From: Klebsiella pneumoniae | GTDB lineage: Bacteria > Pseudomonadota > Gammaproteobacteria > Ga0077536 | NCBI GenBank assembly: GCA_945862315.1 | Contig: CAMAXW010000021.1 | Coordinates: forward strand, 1 to 61,018 | Reading direction: 5' to 3' | DNA length: 61,018 bases | Position numbers and translations under genes: made by a program | The notes under the pieces: model-generated | What the model was told of the DNA's origin: nothing | Database searches by the model: none | What the model saw: only the letters and a program-made list of their open reading frames with translations | Shown: positions 9,214 through 19,736 of the stretch, in pieces | Position numbering within the stretch: position 1 is the stretch's first letter | Layout of the letters: the number at the start of each line of letters is the position of its first letter

Positions 9214-9786
9214 CCAAGCTTGGATGGCTTTGAACTGCGGGTGACGCGAGTCACCTAGCCACTCAAAAACCACCGATTCTGCGCTCACCACGTTAATCCG
9301 GCAGGCACGCAGCCGGTCCAACGCGTTTTGATAATTTTCGAGGCGGCGCGAACAAATAGCATCTTCCACGACAAACACCTCAGCTCCTGAGGCCAGCAGG
9401 TCTTGGGCGGTTTGCAGGACGCAGATATGCGCCTCCATGCCGACTAACACCACGTGACGTCGATCGAGTGCCGCGATCACGGTGGCAAATCCTTCCGCAT
9501 CCAGACAGCTAAAAGCCGTTTTGACGAAAAGTTTGCAGTTTTTGGGTAAGGCCTCGGCCACCGTCGGGTGCGTGTTTCCCAGACCCTTGGGATATTGCTC
9601 GGTGTGCAGCACTGGTACCTCGAGGAGGGTGGCTGCGCGCGCGAGCAGGGCGGTATTTTGCAACACGCGGTTAAGCACCTTGGAAGGCATTGCCTGCCCC
9701 AGCCGGCTTTGCACATCCACGACGACCAAGACGGATTTCTCGGCGGCTAATTTCAAAGCGCCAGTAATGCGGTTGTTCATCGCCAT
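9205..9786 (-). CDS. Isochorismatase-family cysteine hydrolase
   Basis: 193 residues from the ATG at 9786, which has AAGGCGG upstream. A longer reading to 9849 would run into tolC. The alpha/beta fold with the family's Asp-Lys-Cys triad is visible: VVVDVQSRL (Asp), FVKTAFS (Lys) and EAHICVLQ (Cys). The family covers YcaC-like hydrolases, nicotinamidases and isochorismatases. The short single-domain form resembles YcaC-type proteins of unclear substrate. The gene sits 8 bases after tolC in the same direction and may be co-transcribed with it. Confidence 0.82.
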   Translation of the reverse strand: MAMNNRITGALKLAAEKSVLVVVDVQSRLGQAMPSKVLNRVLQNTALLARAATLLEVPVLHTEQYPKGLGNTHPTVAEALPKNCKLFVKTAFSCLDAEGFATVIAALDRRHVVLVGMEAHICVLQTAQDLLASGAEVFVVEDAICSRRLENYQNALDRLRACRINVVSAESVVFEWLGDSRHPQFKAIQAWLR

Positions 9787-9794
9787 CACCGCCT

Positions 9795-11174
9795 TTATCG
9801 GGGGGCTGGGGTTGGCGAGGCGGTAGCGAGGATGGGGGGCTTTAACCAAGAATTGGTGATGGCGATGTCCGTGGGGGCCAATGTGCCTGCGGCCTGTTTC
9901 AGGCGCAGTAGGTTCAGAATGTACTCATAGCGGGCGCGTGAAAGATCACGTCGCGCTTGGGATAACCCGCGTTCTGCGCTCACCACATCGACGGTGGTTC
10001 GCGTTCCCACCTCGAAGCCCGCCCGGGTGGATTCCAACGCCGTTGCGGAGGAGATGACCGATTGTCCCAAGGCCTGCACCGAACTGATTTGCGTCACCAC
10101 CCCTAAAAATGATTCGCGCGCTCGCCGGTAGGTCGCCCGACGACTGCGTTCTAGTCTTTCCAATGCCGCGGCGTGCGTATGATTGGCCTGACGGGTTTGC
10201 GACACCACGGTGCCACCCGAATAAAGCGGGACGTTTAGACGAATGCCGATATCGCTGTGCGTTGTTTGCACATCACCAAATTGCCCGCCGGCGTTGTTGT
10301 AGCCGTGGCTGCCGTCGATATCAATGGTGGGATAGTGACCGGCGCTCGCGATGGCGATGTCGTCCTCGGCGATTTGGGTGGCGACCAACGCTGCCGCCAC
10401 GTCAAGATTTTGGCTGATGGCGGTTTCTGTCCAGCGGCCTACATCGTTGGGCGAGGGGCGTTCCAGTGGCAGCTTTTCGCCGAGTGTCCACAAGCTGGCT
10501 GGATAATCCCCCGTTACCTCACGCAGCCCTTCTTCCGCGTTCTGCAAAGCGTTTTCGGCCGTAATGACCTGGGCAAAAGCCCGATCGTAACCAGCTTGCG
10601 CTTCTTGTACGTCGGTAATCGCAATTAAGCCAACATCAAAACGCTGCTTTGCCTGTTCCAGTTGCCCTGAGAGGGATTCACGTTCGGCACGGGCGAAACT
10701 GAGGTCATCTTGGGCGCCCAATACGCCGAAGTACCGTTCAGCCACCCGCACCATCAAGCCTTGCCACGACGCATCTACTTCTAATTGTGCTTGGTGTAGA
10801 CGTTTATCGGCCTGCTGCAAACGCAGGTATCGGTCGTGGTGATAGACCGGTTGGCGCAACGTGACGCGGTAATCAGAACCCTCATACGAGGCGGAGCGTC
10901 CCGCGGGATCGCGGGCGGTTGTGATGTCGAGCGCGTTAGTGCTGCCGCCAACGGTAAAGGCTAATTCGGGTTTCCATAACAAGGCGCGGGCCTGCGGGAT
11001 GTTTTCGGCCACCGCGAGTGCGGTCTCTTGAGCCTCTCGGTACAGCGGTTCACTGTGCTCCGCGAGTTTGAGCAGTTCGACGAGATCGGCCGCCGGCGCT
11101 ATTCCGCTGGAGCTCATCAGAAATACGGCAACCAAGAGTGTCTGCCTTGCGGGAAGTCGAGTCACGGCGAACAT
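9795..11174 (-). CDS. tolC: TolC-family outer membrane channel protein
   Basis: Outer membrane trimeric exit duct for type I secretion and tripartite efflux. 459 residues from the ATG at 11174. The start is set by a signal peptide (MFAVTRLPARQTLLVAVFLM..., cleavage near APA-ADL). The protein has two homologous coiled-coil-rich halves with repeated heptad-like helices, for example LRLQQADKRLHQAQLEVDAS and RESFLGVVTQISSVQALGQS, and the typical RLNVPLYSGG segment of the second half. The neighbourhood Pcm-like methyltransferase, rhodanese, tolC next to thiC is a recurrent gammaproteobacterial arrangement. No efflux pump or membrane fusion gene is adjacent. Confidence 0.9.
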   Translation of the reverse strand: MFAVTRLPARQTLLVAVFLMSSSGIAPAADLVELLKLAEHSEPLYREAQETALAVAENIPQARALLWKPELAFTVGGSTNALDITTARDPAGRSASYEGSDYRVTLRQPVYHHDRYLRLQQADKRLHQAQLEVDASWQGLMVRVAERYFGVLGAQDDLSFARAERESLSGQLEQAKQRFDVGLIAITDVQEAQAGYDRAFAQVITAENALQNAEEGLREVTGDYPASLWTLGEKLPLERPSPNDVGRWTETAISQNLDVAAALVATQIAEDDIAIASAGHYPTIDIDGSHGYNNAGGQFGDVQTTHSDIGIRLNVPLYSGGTVVSQTRQANHTHAAALERLERSRRATYRRARESFLGVVTQISSVQALGQSVISSATALESTRAGFEVGTRTTVDVVSAERGLSQARRDLSRARYEYILNLLRLKQAAGTLAPTDIAITNSWLKPPILATASPTPAPR

Positions 11175-11218
11175 GCGGTACGGGCCCTGTATTGAGACAT
11201 TGAAAGCGAGATTATTCG

Positions 11219-11533
11219 TTAATAGGTGGTCATTTGTGGATCGACGGTTCGCGCCCAAGCATCGATGCCGCCCGTCAGGTTAAAAACATCCGTCCAGCCT
11301 TGCTCAAGCAAATAGTACTGAGCGGCCCGACTCCGCACGCCATGATGGCAGATGACCACCACGGGCCGATCATGCGCCAAGCCTGCCGTACGGTTCGGGA
11401 GATCGCCTAGCGGAATATGGATAGACCCAGGAATTTGGCACAGCGCAAATTCCCAAGTTTCCCGCACATCGAGCAGGAGGTAATCGGCCGTGGGTAAGCG
11501 CTGCGCCAACTGTTCGACGTCGATGTCGTTCAT
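11219..11533 (-). CDS. Rhodanese-like domain protein
   Basis: Single rhodanese domain of 104 residues from the ATG at 11533 (GAAGGC just upstream). It contains the active-site loop CHHGVRS with the catalytic cysteine and the preceding VVVICHHG strand. LLLDVRETWEF is the usual N-terminal signature. This type transfers sulfane sulfur in vitro and has no signal peptide, so it is cytoplasmic. It follows the Pcm-like gene by 4 bases and precedes tolC by 44 bases, suggesting one transcript. Physiological sulfur acceptor unknown. Confidence 0.85.
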   Translation of the reverse strand: MNDIDVEQLAQRLPTADYLLLDVRETWEFALCQIPGSIHIPLGDLPNRTAGLAHDRPVVVICHHGVRSRAAQYYLLEQGWTDVFNLTGGIDAWARTVDPQMTTY

Positions 11534-11537
11534 GCCT

Positions 11538-12191
11538 TCAAAAAGAGAAACGCGGCACGGGCTCGGCACCGACTAGCGGCTCCAATTCGGTTTCAAACAG
11601 CGACTCCACGCTAAAGCTCTGGGCGCTCGTGCGGGTGATCAAGAGTGCTTCCATGGCGTGGCCTAGGCCGATGACCGCGAACAGTCGCCCGCCGGTTGCC
11701 AACTGGGATTCCAATTCGACACTCCGGCGCAGCAGTGCGCCGGTGACAGCAATGATATCGAATGGGCCGCGCGTGGGTGCGCCGGCCAACCCGTCGCCGG
11801 CGATGCTCGTGATGTTGGCCGCGCCACCCGCCCGAAAGCGACGCTGCGCTGAGGCTGCGAGCTCGGGCTCAATCTCGTAGGTCAACACGTTGCGCGCGAA
11901 GTGCGCCAGCAACGAAGTGACGTAGCCGCTCCCCGTGCCAATTTCCAGCGCACGCTCACCGGCTGCGGGATTGAGCGCCTGAACCATCCGCGCCTCAACG
12001 CGTGGGTGCATCATGAACTGCCCGTGTCCCAGCGGAATGCGGATGTCGGAGTAGGCGAGCAGGCGGAAGTCTTCCGGGACAAAGGCATCGCGTGGGAGGT
12101 CCAGCAGCGCATCCAAGATGCCTTGGTCCAAGACGTCCCAGGTTCTAATTTGCTGTTCAACCATGTTGAAGCGGGCTTGGTGAAAATCCAT
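11538..12191 (-). CDS. Protein-L-isoaspartate methyltransferase-like protein (Pcm family, divergent active site)
   Basis: SAM-dependent methyltransferase of 217 residues starting MDFHQARFNMVEQQIRTW, the typical opening of the Pcm-like proteins linked to tolC. The SAM-binding motif LEIGTGSGYVTSLL and the acidic post-II motif YEIEPE are present. The PIMT hallmark Gly-Gln-Thr-Ile-Ser loop is replaced by LGHGQFMMHP, so the Thr and Ser that hold the isoaspartyl substrate are missing. I therefore doubt that it repairs isoaspartate. It is the first gene of a probable pcm-like/rhodanese/tolC transcript and diverges from the thiC riboswitch leader. Confidence 0.8.
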   Translation of the reverse strand: MDFHQARFNMVEQQIRTWDVLDQGILDALLDLPRDAFVPEDFRLLAYSDIRIPLGHGQFMMHPRVEARMVQALNPAAGERALEIGTGSGYVTSLLAHFARNVLTYEIEPELAASAQRRFRAGGAANITSIAGDGLAGAPTRGPFDIIAVTGALLRRSVELESQLATGGRLFAVIGLGHAMEALLITRTSAQSFSVESLFETELEPLVGAEPVPRFSF

Positions 12192-12282
12192 CGTCATTGG
12201 CGGCACTCGCGAGAGTTTGGAGGCTAGGATTCGGACCCAATGAGGTCTCGCAGGAGCCTAGAATAGGCGCAGAATAATACGC

Positions 12283-12288
12283 TATAGT
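12283..12288 (+). promoter_or_regulatory. Candidate -10 box for thiC
   Basis: TATAGT, a good match to a sigma-70 -10 element, lies about 20 bases before the TPP riboswitch. No clear -35 box was found at the right spacing; the assignment rests on position. Confidence 0.4.
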
Positions 12289-12303
12289 CCCTTATGCGAT
12301 AGC

Positions 12304-12408
12304 AGCTAGGGGTGCTCTGCAACACTTCACCGATAATGGTGGGTCGCAGCGCTGAGAATCACCCTTCGAACCTGACCCGGATAATGCCGGCGTAGGGAAG
12401 CAGCGATG
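12304..12408 (+). promoter_or_regulatory. TPP riboswitch (THI element) upstream of thiC
   Basis: The conserved THI-box segments are present in order: CTAGGGGTGC near 12306, GCTGAGAATCACCC near 12351-12364, and GAACCTGACCCGGATAATGC near 12369-12388 followed by CGGCGTAGGGAAGC. These are the helix P2/P4 and pyrophosphate/pyrimidine-binding parts of the TPP aptamer. About 90 bases separate it from the thiC start, containing a TGCC-TTTACC-GGCA mini-hairpin and the GGAAGGA ribosome site at about 12488. The lack of a strong U-tract terminator favours translational control, an inference. Confidence 0.93.
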
Positions 12409-12475
12409 CCTTTACCGGCACCCTTCCTGCGCAATCTGTCCCTAAATATGCCCGAGTTTTGGCTCCGGGCCGTGA

Positions 12476-14386
<1,911 letters not shown>

Positions 14387-14390
14387 CGCT

Positions 14391-14408
14391 CCCGCGCCAG
14401 TGCGCGGG
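14391..14408. terminator. Candidate bidirectional terminator between thiC and dusA
   Basis: A perfect 7-base-pair inverted repeat CCCGCGC / GCGCGGG with a 4-base loop sits between the convergent thiC (ends 14386) and dusA (ends 14414) stops. It is GC-rich but has only a short U run after it (GGTTT), so intrinsic efficiency is uncertain. Confidence 0.5.
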
Positions 14409-14413
14409 GTGGT

Positions 14414-15409
14414 TTAGGCGTTGCTCGATACCCCGGAACGGGCGAGCAACGCCTCCTCAATCAGGACCCGAGCATCGCGGGTGCGTGGCCCAACTTCGCT
14501 GATCCAGCGCCGCCAATCGCGGGCCCCCGGCTGTCCGGCAAAAAGCCCGAGCAGGTGCCGGGTCATCTGACGCAACGCCACGCCAGCGCTGACTTCCCGC
14601 TCTAGATAGGGCAGAAAAGCTGCCAGCGCCGAGGTTTCGGTGTGCACGGGCCCCGTTTGGCCAAATAGCTCAGCGTCCACCGTTTGCAGCAACATGGGGT
14701 TGTCGTAAGCCGAGCGTCCCAGCATCACCCCATCCACATGGGCGAGTTGGGCAATGGATGACGCCAGGTTGGTCAAGCCCCCGTTTACCACTATTTGAAG
14801 CGTTGGAAAGTCTCGTTTGATGCGATGGACGCGGGCGTGATCTAGGGGCGGAATCAGGCGGTTATCGCGGGTGTTGAGTCCTAAGATGGCCTTGCGTGCA
14901 TGCAAAATAACCACGCGACAGCCGGCGTTCTGAATGCCTTCGATCAAGCCGGCGAGATGGTCGTAGCTGTCGTAGGCGTCTACTCCCAAACGCGTCTTGA
15001 CCGTGACAGGCACGCAAACTGCCGCCCGCATGGCGGCCACACATTCGGCCACGAGGCTAGGTTCTGCGATGAGGCAGGCACCAAATTTGCCGGCTTGCAC
15101 GCGATCGCTAGGGCAACCAACGTTGAGGTTGATTTCGTCATATCCGGCGGCGGCGCCGAGCGCTGCCGCTAGGCCCAATTCTTGCGGATCACTGCCGCCC
15201 AGCTGCAAGGCCACGGGTGACTCATCGGGGTCGTGTCGGAGCAGCCTTTCAGCGTCTCCATGCGTGAGCGCTGCGGCCACTAACATTTCGGTGTACAGCC
15301 GCGCACGGCGCGACAACAGACGGGCAAAATAGCGATAGTGACGGTCAGTGCAACCCATCATCGGGGCCACGCAAAAGCGCCAATCTGAGAGGGGTTCTAC
15401 GGCACTCAT
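14414..15409 (-). CDS. dusA: tRNA-dihydrouridine(20/20a) synthase DusA
   Basis: FMN-dependent reductase of uridines 20/20a in the tRNA D-loop. 331 residues. TIM-barrel signatures: VAPMMGCTDRHYRYFARL at the N terminus, NLNVGCPSDRVQAGKFGACL with the catalytic cysteine, and VKTRLGVD. The RVQAGKFGACL form is characteristic of DusA rather than DusB or DusC. Its start overlaps the mutH stop by 4 bases, so it is translated as the last gene of the map-glnD-mutH-dusA string. Confidence 0.93.
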   Translation of the reverse strand: MSAVEPLSDWRFCVAPMMGCTDRHYRYFARLLSRRARLYTEMLVAAALTHGDAERLLRHDPDESPVALQLGGSDPQELGLAAALGAAAGYDEINLNVGCPSDRVQAGKFGACLIAEPSLVAECVAAMRAAVCVPVTVKTRLGVDAYDSYDHLAGLIEGIQNAGCRVVILHARKAILGLNTRDNRLIPPLDHARVHRIKRDFPTLQIVVNGGLTNLASSIAQLAHVDGVMLGRSAYDNPMLLQTVDAELFGQTGPVHTETSALAAFLPYLEREVSAGVALRQMTRHLLGLFAGQPGARDWRRWISEVGPRTRDARVLIEEALLARSGVSSNA

Positions 15410-16101
15410 GCGCAGGCCGATGCGGGTAGCGTTAAGCCACTAGCCAAGACCGCGCGGGTAAAACTCGCCCTCAAATAAAAGCCTCTGGGCAAGTTGGTGC
15501 TTGGCGCGCCTTGCTCGTCGGTGCTCGGGGCCTGTACGCGCCCATGGGCAGCTTTAGGTCGAATTTGTAAAAATTGTCCGAGTCGTGCATCCAACTGACC
15601 GACCTGGCCAGTGGTTAGCAGTGTCATTAATTCTTCCCAGTCCGCCCGCAGTTGCGCTTCATCGCTCGCCGAAGGACTCCATAAAACCGGCCAGCCAATG
15701 CGTCGTTGAGCCGGGCTTAAGTCAGGCCCGCTTTCCAGCGGAATCCAGAGGACGCGGGCGAGTTTGCGGCGTGCCAAGGAGTTTTCCCAACGGGTGCCGC
15801 TGGTTGTGCGCAGCGGCGCGACGCATAAGTAAGTGGATTCACGTGGGGCGCCATTGGCGTCGACGGGAATCGTTTTTAATTCGATGCCAAGGGCCATGAA
15901 GTCGGGTTCCGGTCGCGACCCGGCTTCTGCACCCAGCGCCCACTCTAGCAGCACACCGGCAAAGCCCTTGGCGCGTCGCGGGTCGCTGGGCACCACGAGT
16001 GCGCAGCTGCAGGCTAAGTCGCCGATGGTGAGCCCCGCCAAGGCTTGGGCGCGGTGCAGTAGTTCGGTTTCCGAGCGCGGTGGTGTGACGCCGCTAGTCA
16101 T
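15406..16101 (-). CDS. mutH: DNA mismatch repair endonuclease MutH
   Basis: Nicks the unmethylated strand at hemimethylated GATC during mismatch repair together with MutS and MutL. 231 residues from the ATG at 16101; the open frame upstream is a shadow of glnD. The catalytic D-x(n)-E-x-K signature is present as PEPDFMALGIELKTIP, with a preceding GFAGVLLEWALGA helix and a conserved C-terminal FYLRASFT. It overlaps the end of glnD by 8 bases and dusA by 4. MutH is confined to part of the Gammaproteobacteria, so its presence predicts Dam methylation in this organism; dam is not in the window. Confidence 0.93.
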   Translation of the reverse strand: MTSGVTPPRSETELLHRAQALAGLTIGDLACSCALVVPSDPRRAKGFAGVLLEWALGAEAGSRPEPDFMALGIELKTIPVDANGAPRESTYLCVAPLRTTSGTRWENSLARRKLARVLWIPLESGPDLSPAQRRIGWPVLWSPSASDEAQLRADWEELMTLLTTGQVGQLDARLGQFLQIRPKAAHGRVQAPSTDEQGAPSTNLPRGFYLRASFTRAVLASGLTLPASACA

Positions 16102-18823
16102 TGAGCGCCGCGAGAATTTCTTCGCGCAGGCGCGCTTGGCGAGTGTCATCGGCCAGTGGCTGGTTGTCGAAGTCGGTGATCTGAAAATAATCTTCGGCGC
16201 GCTCACCGATGGTTGAAATCCGCGCATCGTGCAGCCGAATGCCTTGGTTTTGCATGGCCTGCCCCACGAGTGAGAGAAACCCGGGACGGTCGGTCGCAAT
16301 GACTTCCATCACGGTGCGTTCATTGCTTGGATCGCTTAAAAAAGTGACCGCGGCCGGTGCGCTGAAATTGCGCAGACGCCGATTAAGCCCAGGCGCGCTG
16401 CGCGTTGCGGGAATTTCGCGGGTTCGCAAGGCGCTCCGCAAGCGGCTTTGGATATCATGGATACGCTCCGGATCGGTGACGATGCTGCGGCTTTCTGCGT
16501 CGAGGACGATGAAGGTATCTAAGGTGTAACCGGCGGCGGAGGTAACAATGCGCGCGTCTTGGACGTCTAAACGCAGCCGGTCTAGGGTGGCGGCGGCGAT
16601 CGCAAACAGGTAGTCCACGTTTTCGGCATGAATAAACACCGAGGTGCCACCCAAATTTTCGAAGTTGCGCAGTGCGATGACCGGTAATTCGTCGGCGTCG
16701 GCCGACAAAATGACGCTGGTATGCCAAGCCACTTCAACCGGCCGATGACGCAGAAAATATTCTTCGCTGAGAGTCCCCCATAAGAGTGCCACGGCGTGCT
16801 CGGGATACACGCTGCTGGTGAGTAGCTTGCGGGCTTCCTGCCGCGTGCTCTCGGTACGTTCACTGCGTTCGAGGCTGAGTTCAGCCCCGCTGCGCAACGC
16901 ACGCAAAGTCCCGAGATAGAGCTCAAAAATCAGCGAGCGTTTCCAGCTGGTCCACAGTTGCGGGTTAGTGCCGCGGATGTCTGCGATGGTCAACAAGAAT
17001 AGGTAATCCAGCCGTGTTTCATTGCCCACGAGCGTCGCAAATGTTTTGAGGACGACCGGATCGTAAATGTCCTCGCGCTGGGATGTGGCCGACATCACCA
17101 AGTGATGCCGCACGAGCCAATGCACGAGGTTGCTGTCGTATTGGCTCAACCCATGCCCCTGACAGAACGCGGCGGCTTCCTCAGCGCCCAGATCGCTGTG
17201 GTCTTGGCCGCTACCTTTGCCCACATCGTGGTAGAGCCCGGCGATATACAAAAGCTCGAGCTTTGGGATTTTTTCAATCGCTTGCCGTACCAGACCCGGT
17301 TGATCCTCATCGGTAAGGGGATATGAAAAACGCCGCATGGTCTGCACCACAAACAACAGGTGTTCATCGACGGTGTAAACGTGAAAGAGGTCGAACTGCA
17401 TCAGGCCTTCAATGCGTGCGAACTCCGGCAGGTAGGCGGCCAGCACCCCATAACGATGCATGCGCAGGAGTTCGTGGCCAACCCGTCGCGGCTGGCGAAT
17501 AATCTCCATAAACAAGCTGCGCGCGCGGATATCGCCGCGAAATTTTTCGTTGATGAGGTGCAGACTCTCGCGGATCAAACGGATGGTGCTGGCCCGTACG
17601 CCGGTAATCCAAGGATTGCGTTGCATCAGCAAGAAAATTTCGAGCAAGGCGGGCGGGGTGCGCTTGAAGACTTGGTCGTTCACCGCCTCAATGTAGGTGC
17701 CGCGCAATTGGAAGCGCCGGTTGAGCGGGGTTGCGCGGGTTTCTCGTTCATGTTGGACGATGGCTTCCTGGAACAACCCCAGCAGCATTTCGTTGAGACG
17801 TCCGAGTTCACGCACCGTTCGATAAAATCCGCGCATGAACTGCTCGACCGCGCGGTTGTGCGATTCATCGACAAAACCAAAGATCTCCGAGACTCGCCGC
17901 TGGTAGTCAAACAGCAAGCGATCCTCGCGCCGACCCGCTAAAAAATGGAGCGCGCAGCGGATGCGCCACAAATGGTCGCGGCCACGCACTAACGCATGGT
18001 ATTCATCGGGGGCCAGAAAGCCGTTGTCGATGAGTCCCTGTAAGCCCGCTGTTTTAAAATGCCGATTGGCTACCCAAGCAATACTTTGGATATCACGCAA
18101 GCCGCCAGGGCTTTCCTTGATGTTGGGTTCCAACTGCTGGAAAGCGTCGTTGTAGCGCTGATGACGCTGCTCCTGCTCGGTTATTTTGGCGGTAAAAAAT
18201 TGGTCGACAGGCCATAGGTGAGCGACATCGGTGGCGTTGCGCACCGCGTCGAGCAGCGCTACGGGGCCGGCGATGAGGCGTGCTTCCATGAGGTTGGTCA
18301 TGACCGTGATGTCCCCGGCTGCCGCACTCACGCACTCTGCAACCGAGCGCACGCTGTGGCCGACTTCCAAGCCGATGTCCCACAAAAAAGCGACGAAGCT
18401 TTCGAGTAGTCCTTGGGACGTGGCGTCCAGTGCTGAGCCCAGCACGATGCACAGGTCAACATCCGAATGTGGCAGCAGCTCGCCTCGACCATAACCACCC
18501 ACCGCCAGCAAGGCATGACCCGTTTCTCGCAGGGACCAGCGGCGCCAGGCGCGGATCATGAGTTCGTCGATGAAGGCCGCCCGCAGGGTAACCACTTCTT
18601 CGGCTGGGGCACCGCTAAAAAAACGTTGCTTGAGCCGCTCGTTAGCCTGAGCCAGCACGGCCCGGCAGGCGCTGGCAATAACCAGCGGTCGAGTTTCCTT
18701 GAAGGCCGCTTCCAGCGCGTCGAAGTCGAGGGCCTGTTCGAGGGTTTCGTCAGCTAGCTTGATAGCGAAATTCTTCCATTGGGCGGCTAAAATCTTCGTT
18801 GGTGCGGGCCGTGAGCACTTCAT
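16094..18823 (-). CDS. glnD: [Protein-PII] uridylyltransferase/uridylyl-removing enzyme GlnD
   Basis: Nitrogen sensor that uridylylates PII under nitrogen limitation and deuridylylates it when glutamine is high. 909 residues. Domains in order: nucleotidyltransferase with GGYGRGELLPHSDVDL near residue 100, a helical linker, an HD phosphohydrolase domain with YHDVGKGSGQDHSDLG, and two C-terminal ACT domains (the last starting near VMEVIATDRPGFLSLVGQAM). The ATG at 18823 lies 74 bases inside map. No better in-frame ATG, GTG or TTG was found before the conserved part, so either the overlap is real or a rare start is used. Shares a transcript with map, mutH and dusA. Confidence 0.95.
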   Translation of the reverse strand: MKCSRPAPTKILAAQWKNFAIKLADETLEQALDFDALEAAFKETRPLVIASACRAVLAQANERLKQRFFSGAPAEEVVTLRAAFIDELMIRAWRRWSLRETGHALLAVGGYGRGELLPHSDVDLCIVLGSALDATSQGLLESFVAFLWDIGLEVGHSVRSVAECVSAAAGDITVMTNLMEARLIAGPVALLDAVRNATDVAHLWPVDQFFTAKITEQEQRHQRYNDAFQQLEPNIKESPGGLRDIQSIAWVANRHFKTAGLQGLIDNGFLAPDEYHALVRGRDHLWRIRCALHFLAGRREDRLLFDYQRRVSEIFGFVDESHNRAVEQFMRGFYRTVRELGRLNEMLLGLFQEAIVQHERETRATPLNRRFQLRGTYIEAVNDQVFKRTPPALLEIFLLMQRNPWITGVRASTIRLIRESLHLINEKFRGDIRARSLFMEIIRQPRRVGHELLRMHRYGVLAAYLPEFARIEGLMQFDLFHVYTVDEHLLFVVQTMRRFSYPLTDEDQPGLVRQAIEKIPKLELLYIAGLYHDVGKGSGQDHSDLGAEEAAAFCQGHGLSQYDSNLVHWLVRHHLVMSATSQREDIYDPVVLKTFATLVGNETRLDYLFLLTIADIRGTNPQLWTSWKRSLIFELYLGTLRALRSGAELSLERSERTESTRQEARKLLTSSVYPEHAVALLWGTLSEEYFLRHRPVEVAWHTSVILSADADELPVIALRNFENLGGTSVFIHAENVDYLFAIAAATLDRLRLDVQDARIVTSAAGYTLDTFIVLDAESRSIVTDPERIHDIQSRLRSALRTREIPATRSAPGLNRRLRNFSAPAAVTFLSDPSNERTVMEVIATDRPGFLSLVGQAMQNQGIRLHDARISTIGERAEDYFQITDFDNQPLADDTRQARLREEILAALND

Positions 18824-19553
18824 GGCCCTCGCCGGTCACCAGCAACGTGTGTTCCCACTGAGCAGACAGGCTGCGGTCTTTGGTGACGACCGTCCAACCG
18901 TCGGGCAGTAGGCGTACATGGCGCTTACCGGCATTGATCATGGGCTCAATCGTGAACGTCATGCCCGGTTGCAGCACATAACCGGTGTCGGGTTGACCAT
19001 AGTGTAGTACCTGCGGATCCTCATGGAAGGTCCTGCCTATGCCGTGCCCACAATATTCCCGCACGACGGAGTAGTTTTTAGTCTCTGCGTGTTGCTGAAT
19101 AGCGAAGCCGATGTCCCCGAGGCGGGCCCCGGGCCGTACCAATGCAATGCCAATGCGCAGGCATTCGTAGGCCGTGGCCATCAGGCGTTGAGCCTTGATA
19201 GAGGCGCTGCCGACCTGGAACATCATGCTGGTGTCGCCATGGAAGCCATCTTTAATGACGGTGATGTCGACGTTAACCACGTCACCTTCTTTTAAGAGTT
19301 TTTCATTCGGGATGCCGTGGCAAATCACATGGTTGATGGAAGTACAGATGGATTTTGGAAAGCCGTGGTAGTTCAACGGTGCGGGAATCGCCTGCTGATG
19401 TTCAACGATATAGTTGTGACAAAGCCGGTCGAGTTCTTCGGTGGAGACGCCCGGCACGACGTGCGGCTCGATCATCTCCAGCACCTCGGCGGCTAGTCGG
19501 CAGGCGGTCCGCATTTTTTCTATTTCGACCGGAGTCTTGAAGGTAACGGGCAT
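18750..19553 (-). CDS. map: Type I methionine aminopeptidase
   Basis: Removes N-terminal methionine from nascent proteins; cytoplasmic metalloenzyme. 267 residues from the ATG at 19553 (MPVTFKTPVEIEKMRTACRL). The metal ligands and catalytic histidine are visible: INHVICHGIP (His), VVNVDITVIKDGFHGDTSMM (two Asp), CGHGIGRTFHEDP (His), FTIEPMI (Glu) and QWEHTLLV (Glu). It is divergent from rpsB with 183 bases between, the standard arrangement in gammaproteobacteria. The distal end overlaps glnD. Confidence 0.96.
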   Translation of the reverse strand: MPVTFKTPVEIEKMRTACRLAAEVLEMIEPHVVPGVSTEELDRLCHNYIVEHQQAIPAPLNYHGFPKSICTSINHVICHGIPNEKLLKEGDVVNVDITVIKDGFHGDTSMMFQVGSASIKAQRLMATAYECLRIGIALVRPGARLGDIGFAIQQHAETKNYSVVREYCGHGIGRTFHEDPQVLHYGQPDTGYVLQPGMTFTIEPMINAGKRHVRLLPDGWTVVTKDRSLSAQWEHTLLVTGEGHEVLTARTNEDFSRPMEEFRYQAS

Positions 19554-19736
19554 CAGGGCTTGATTCCAACTCGTTGTTGTGGCTGAGGTTCCATGGTATA
19601 AAGCGCGCGCCTTTAGGGCAACCGAAAAAACCGTCGACAACACACCACACACGTATCAGTAACTGGGACCCGGGTGTCCGCATTCAGCGGATCGGTCACC
19701 GGGATGCGTGGAGGATTAACCCACACAGGAGCTCCT

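Noticed and set aside
10109-10628. Plus-strand frames opposite tolC
   Set aside because: Antisense shadows; the minus-strand TolC translation is continuous and has signal peptide and repeats.
17360-17941. 193-codon plus-strand frame opposite glnD
   Set aside because: Long, but antisense to the conserved GlnD linker/HD region; no motifs of its own.
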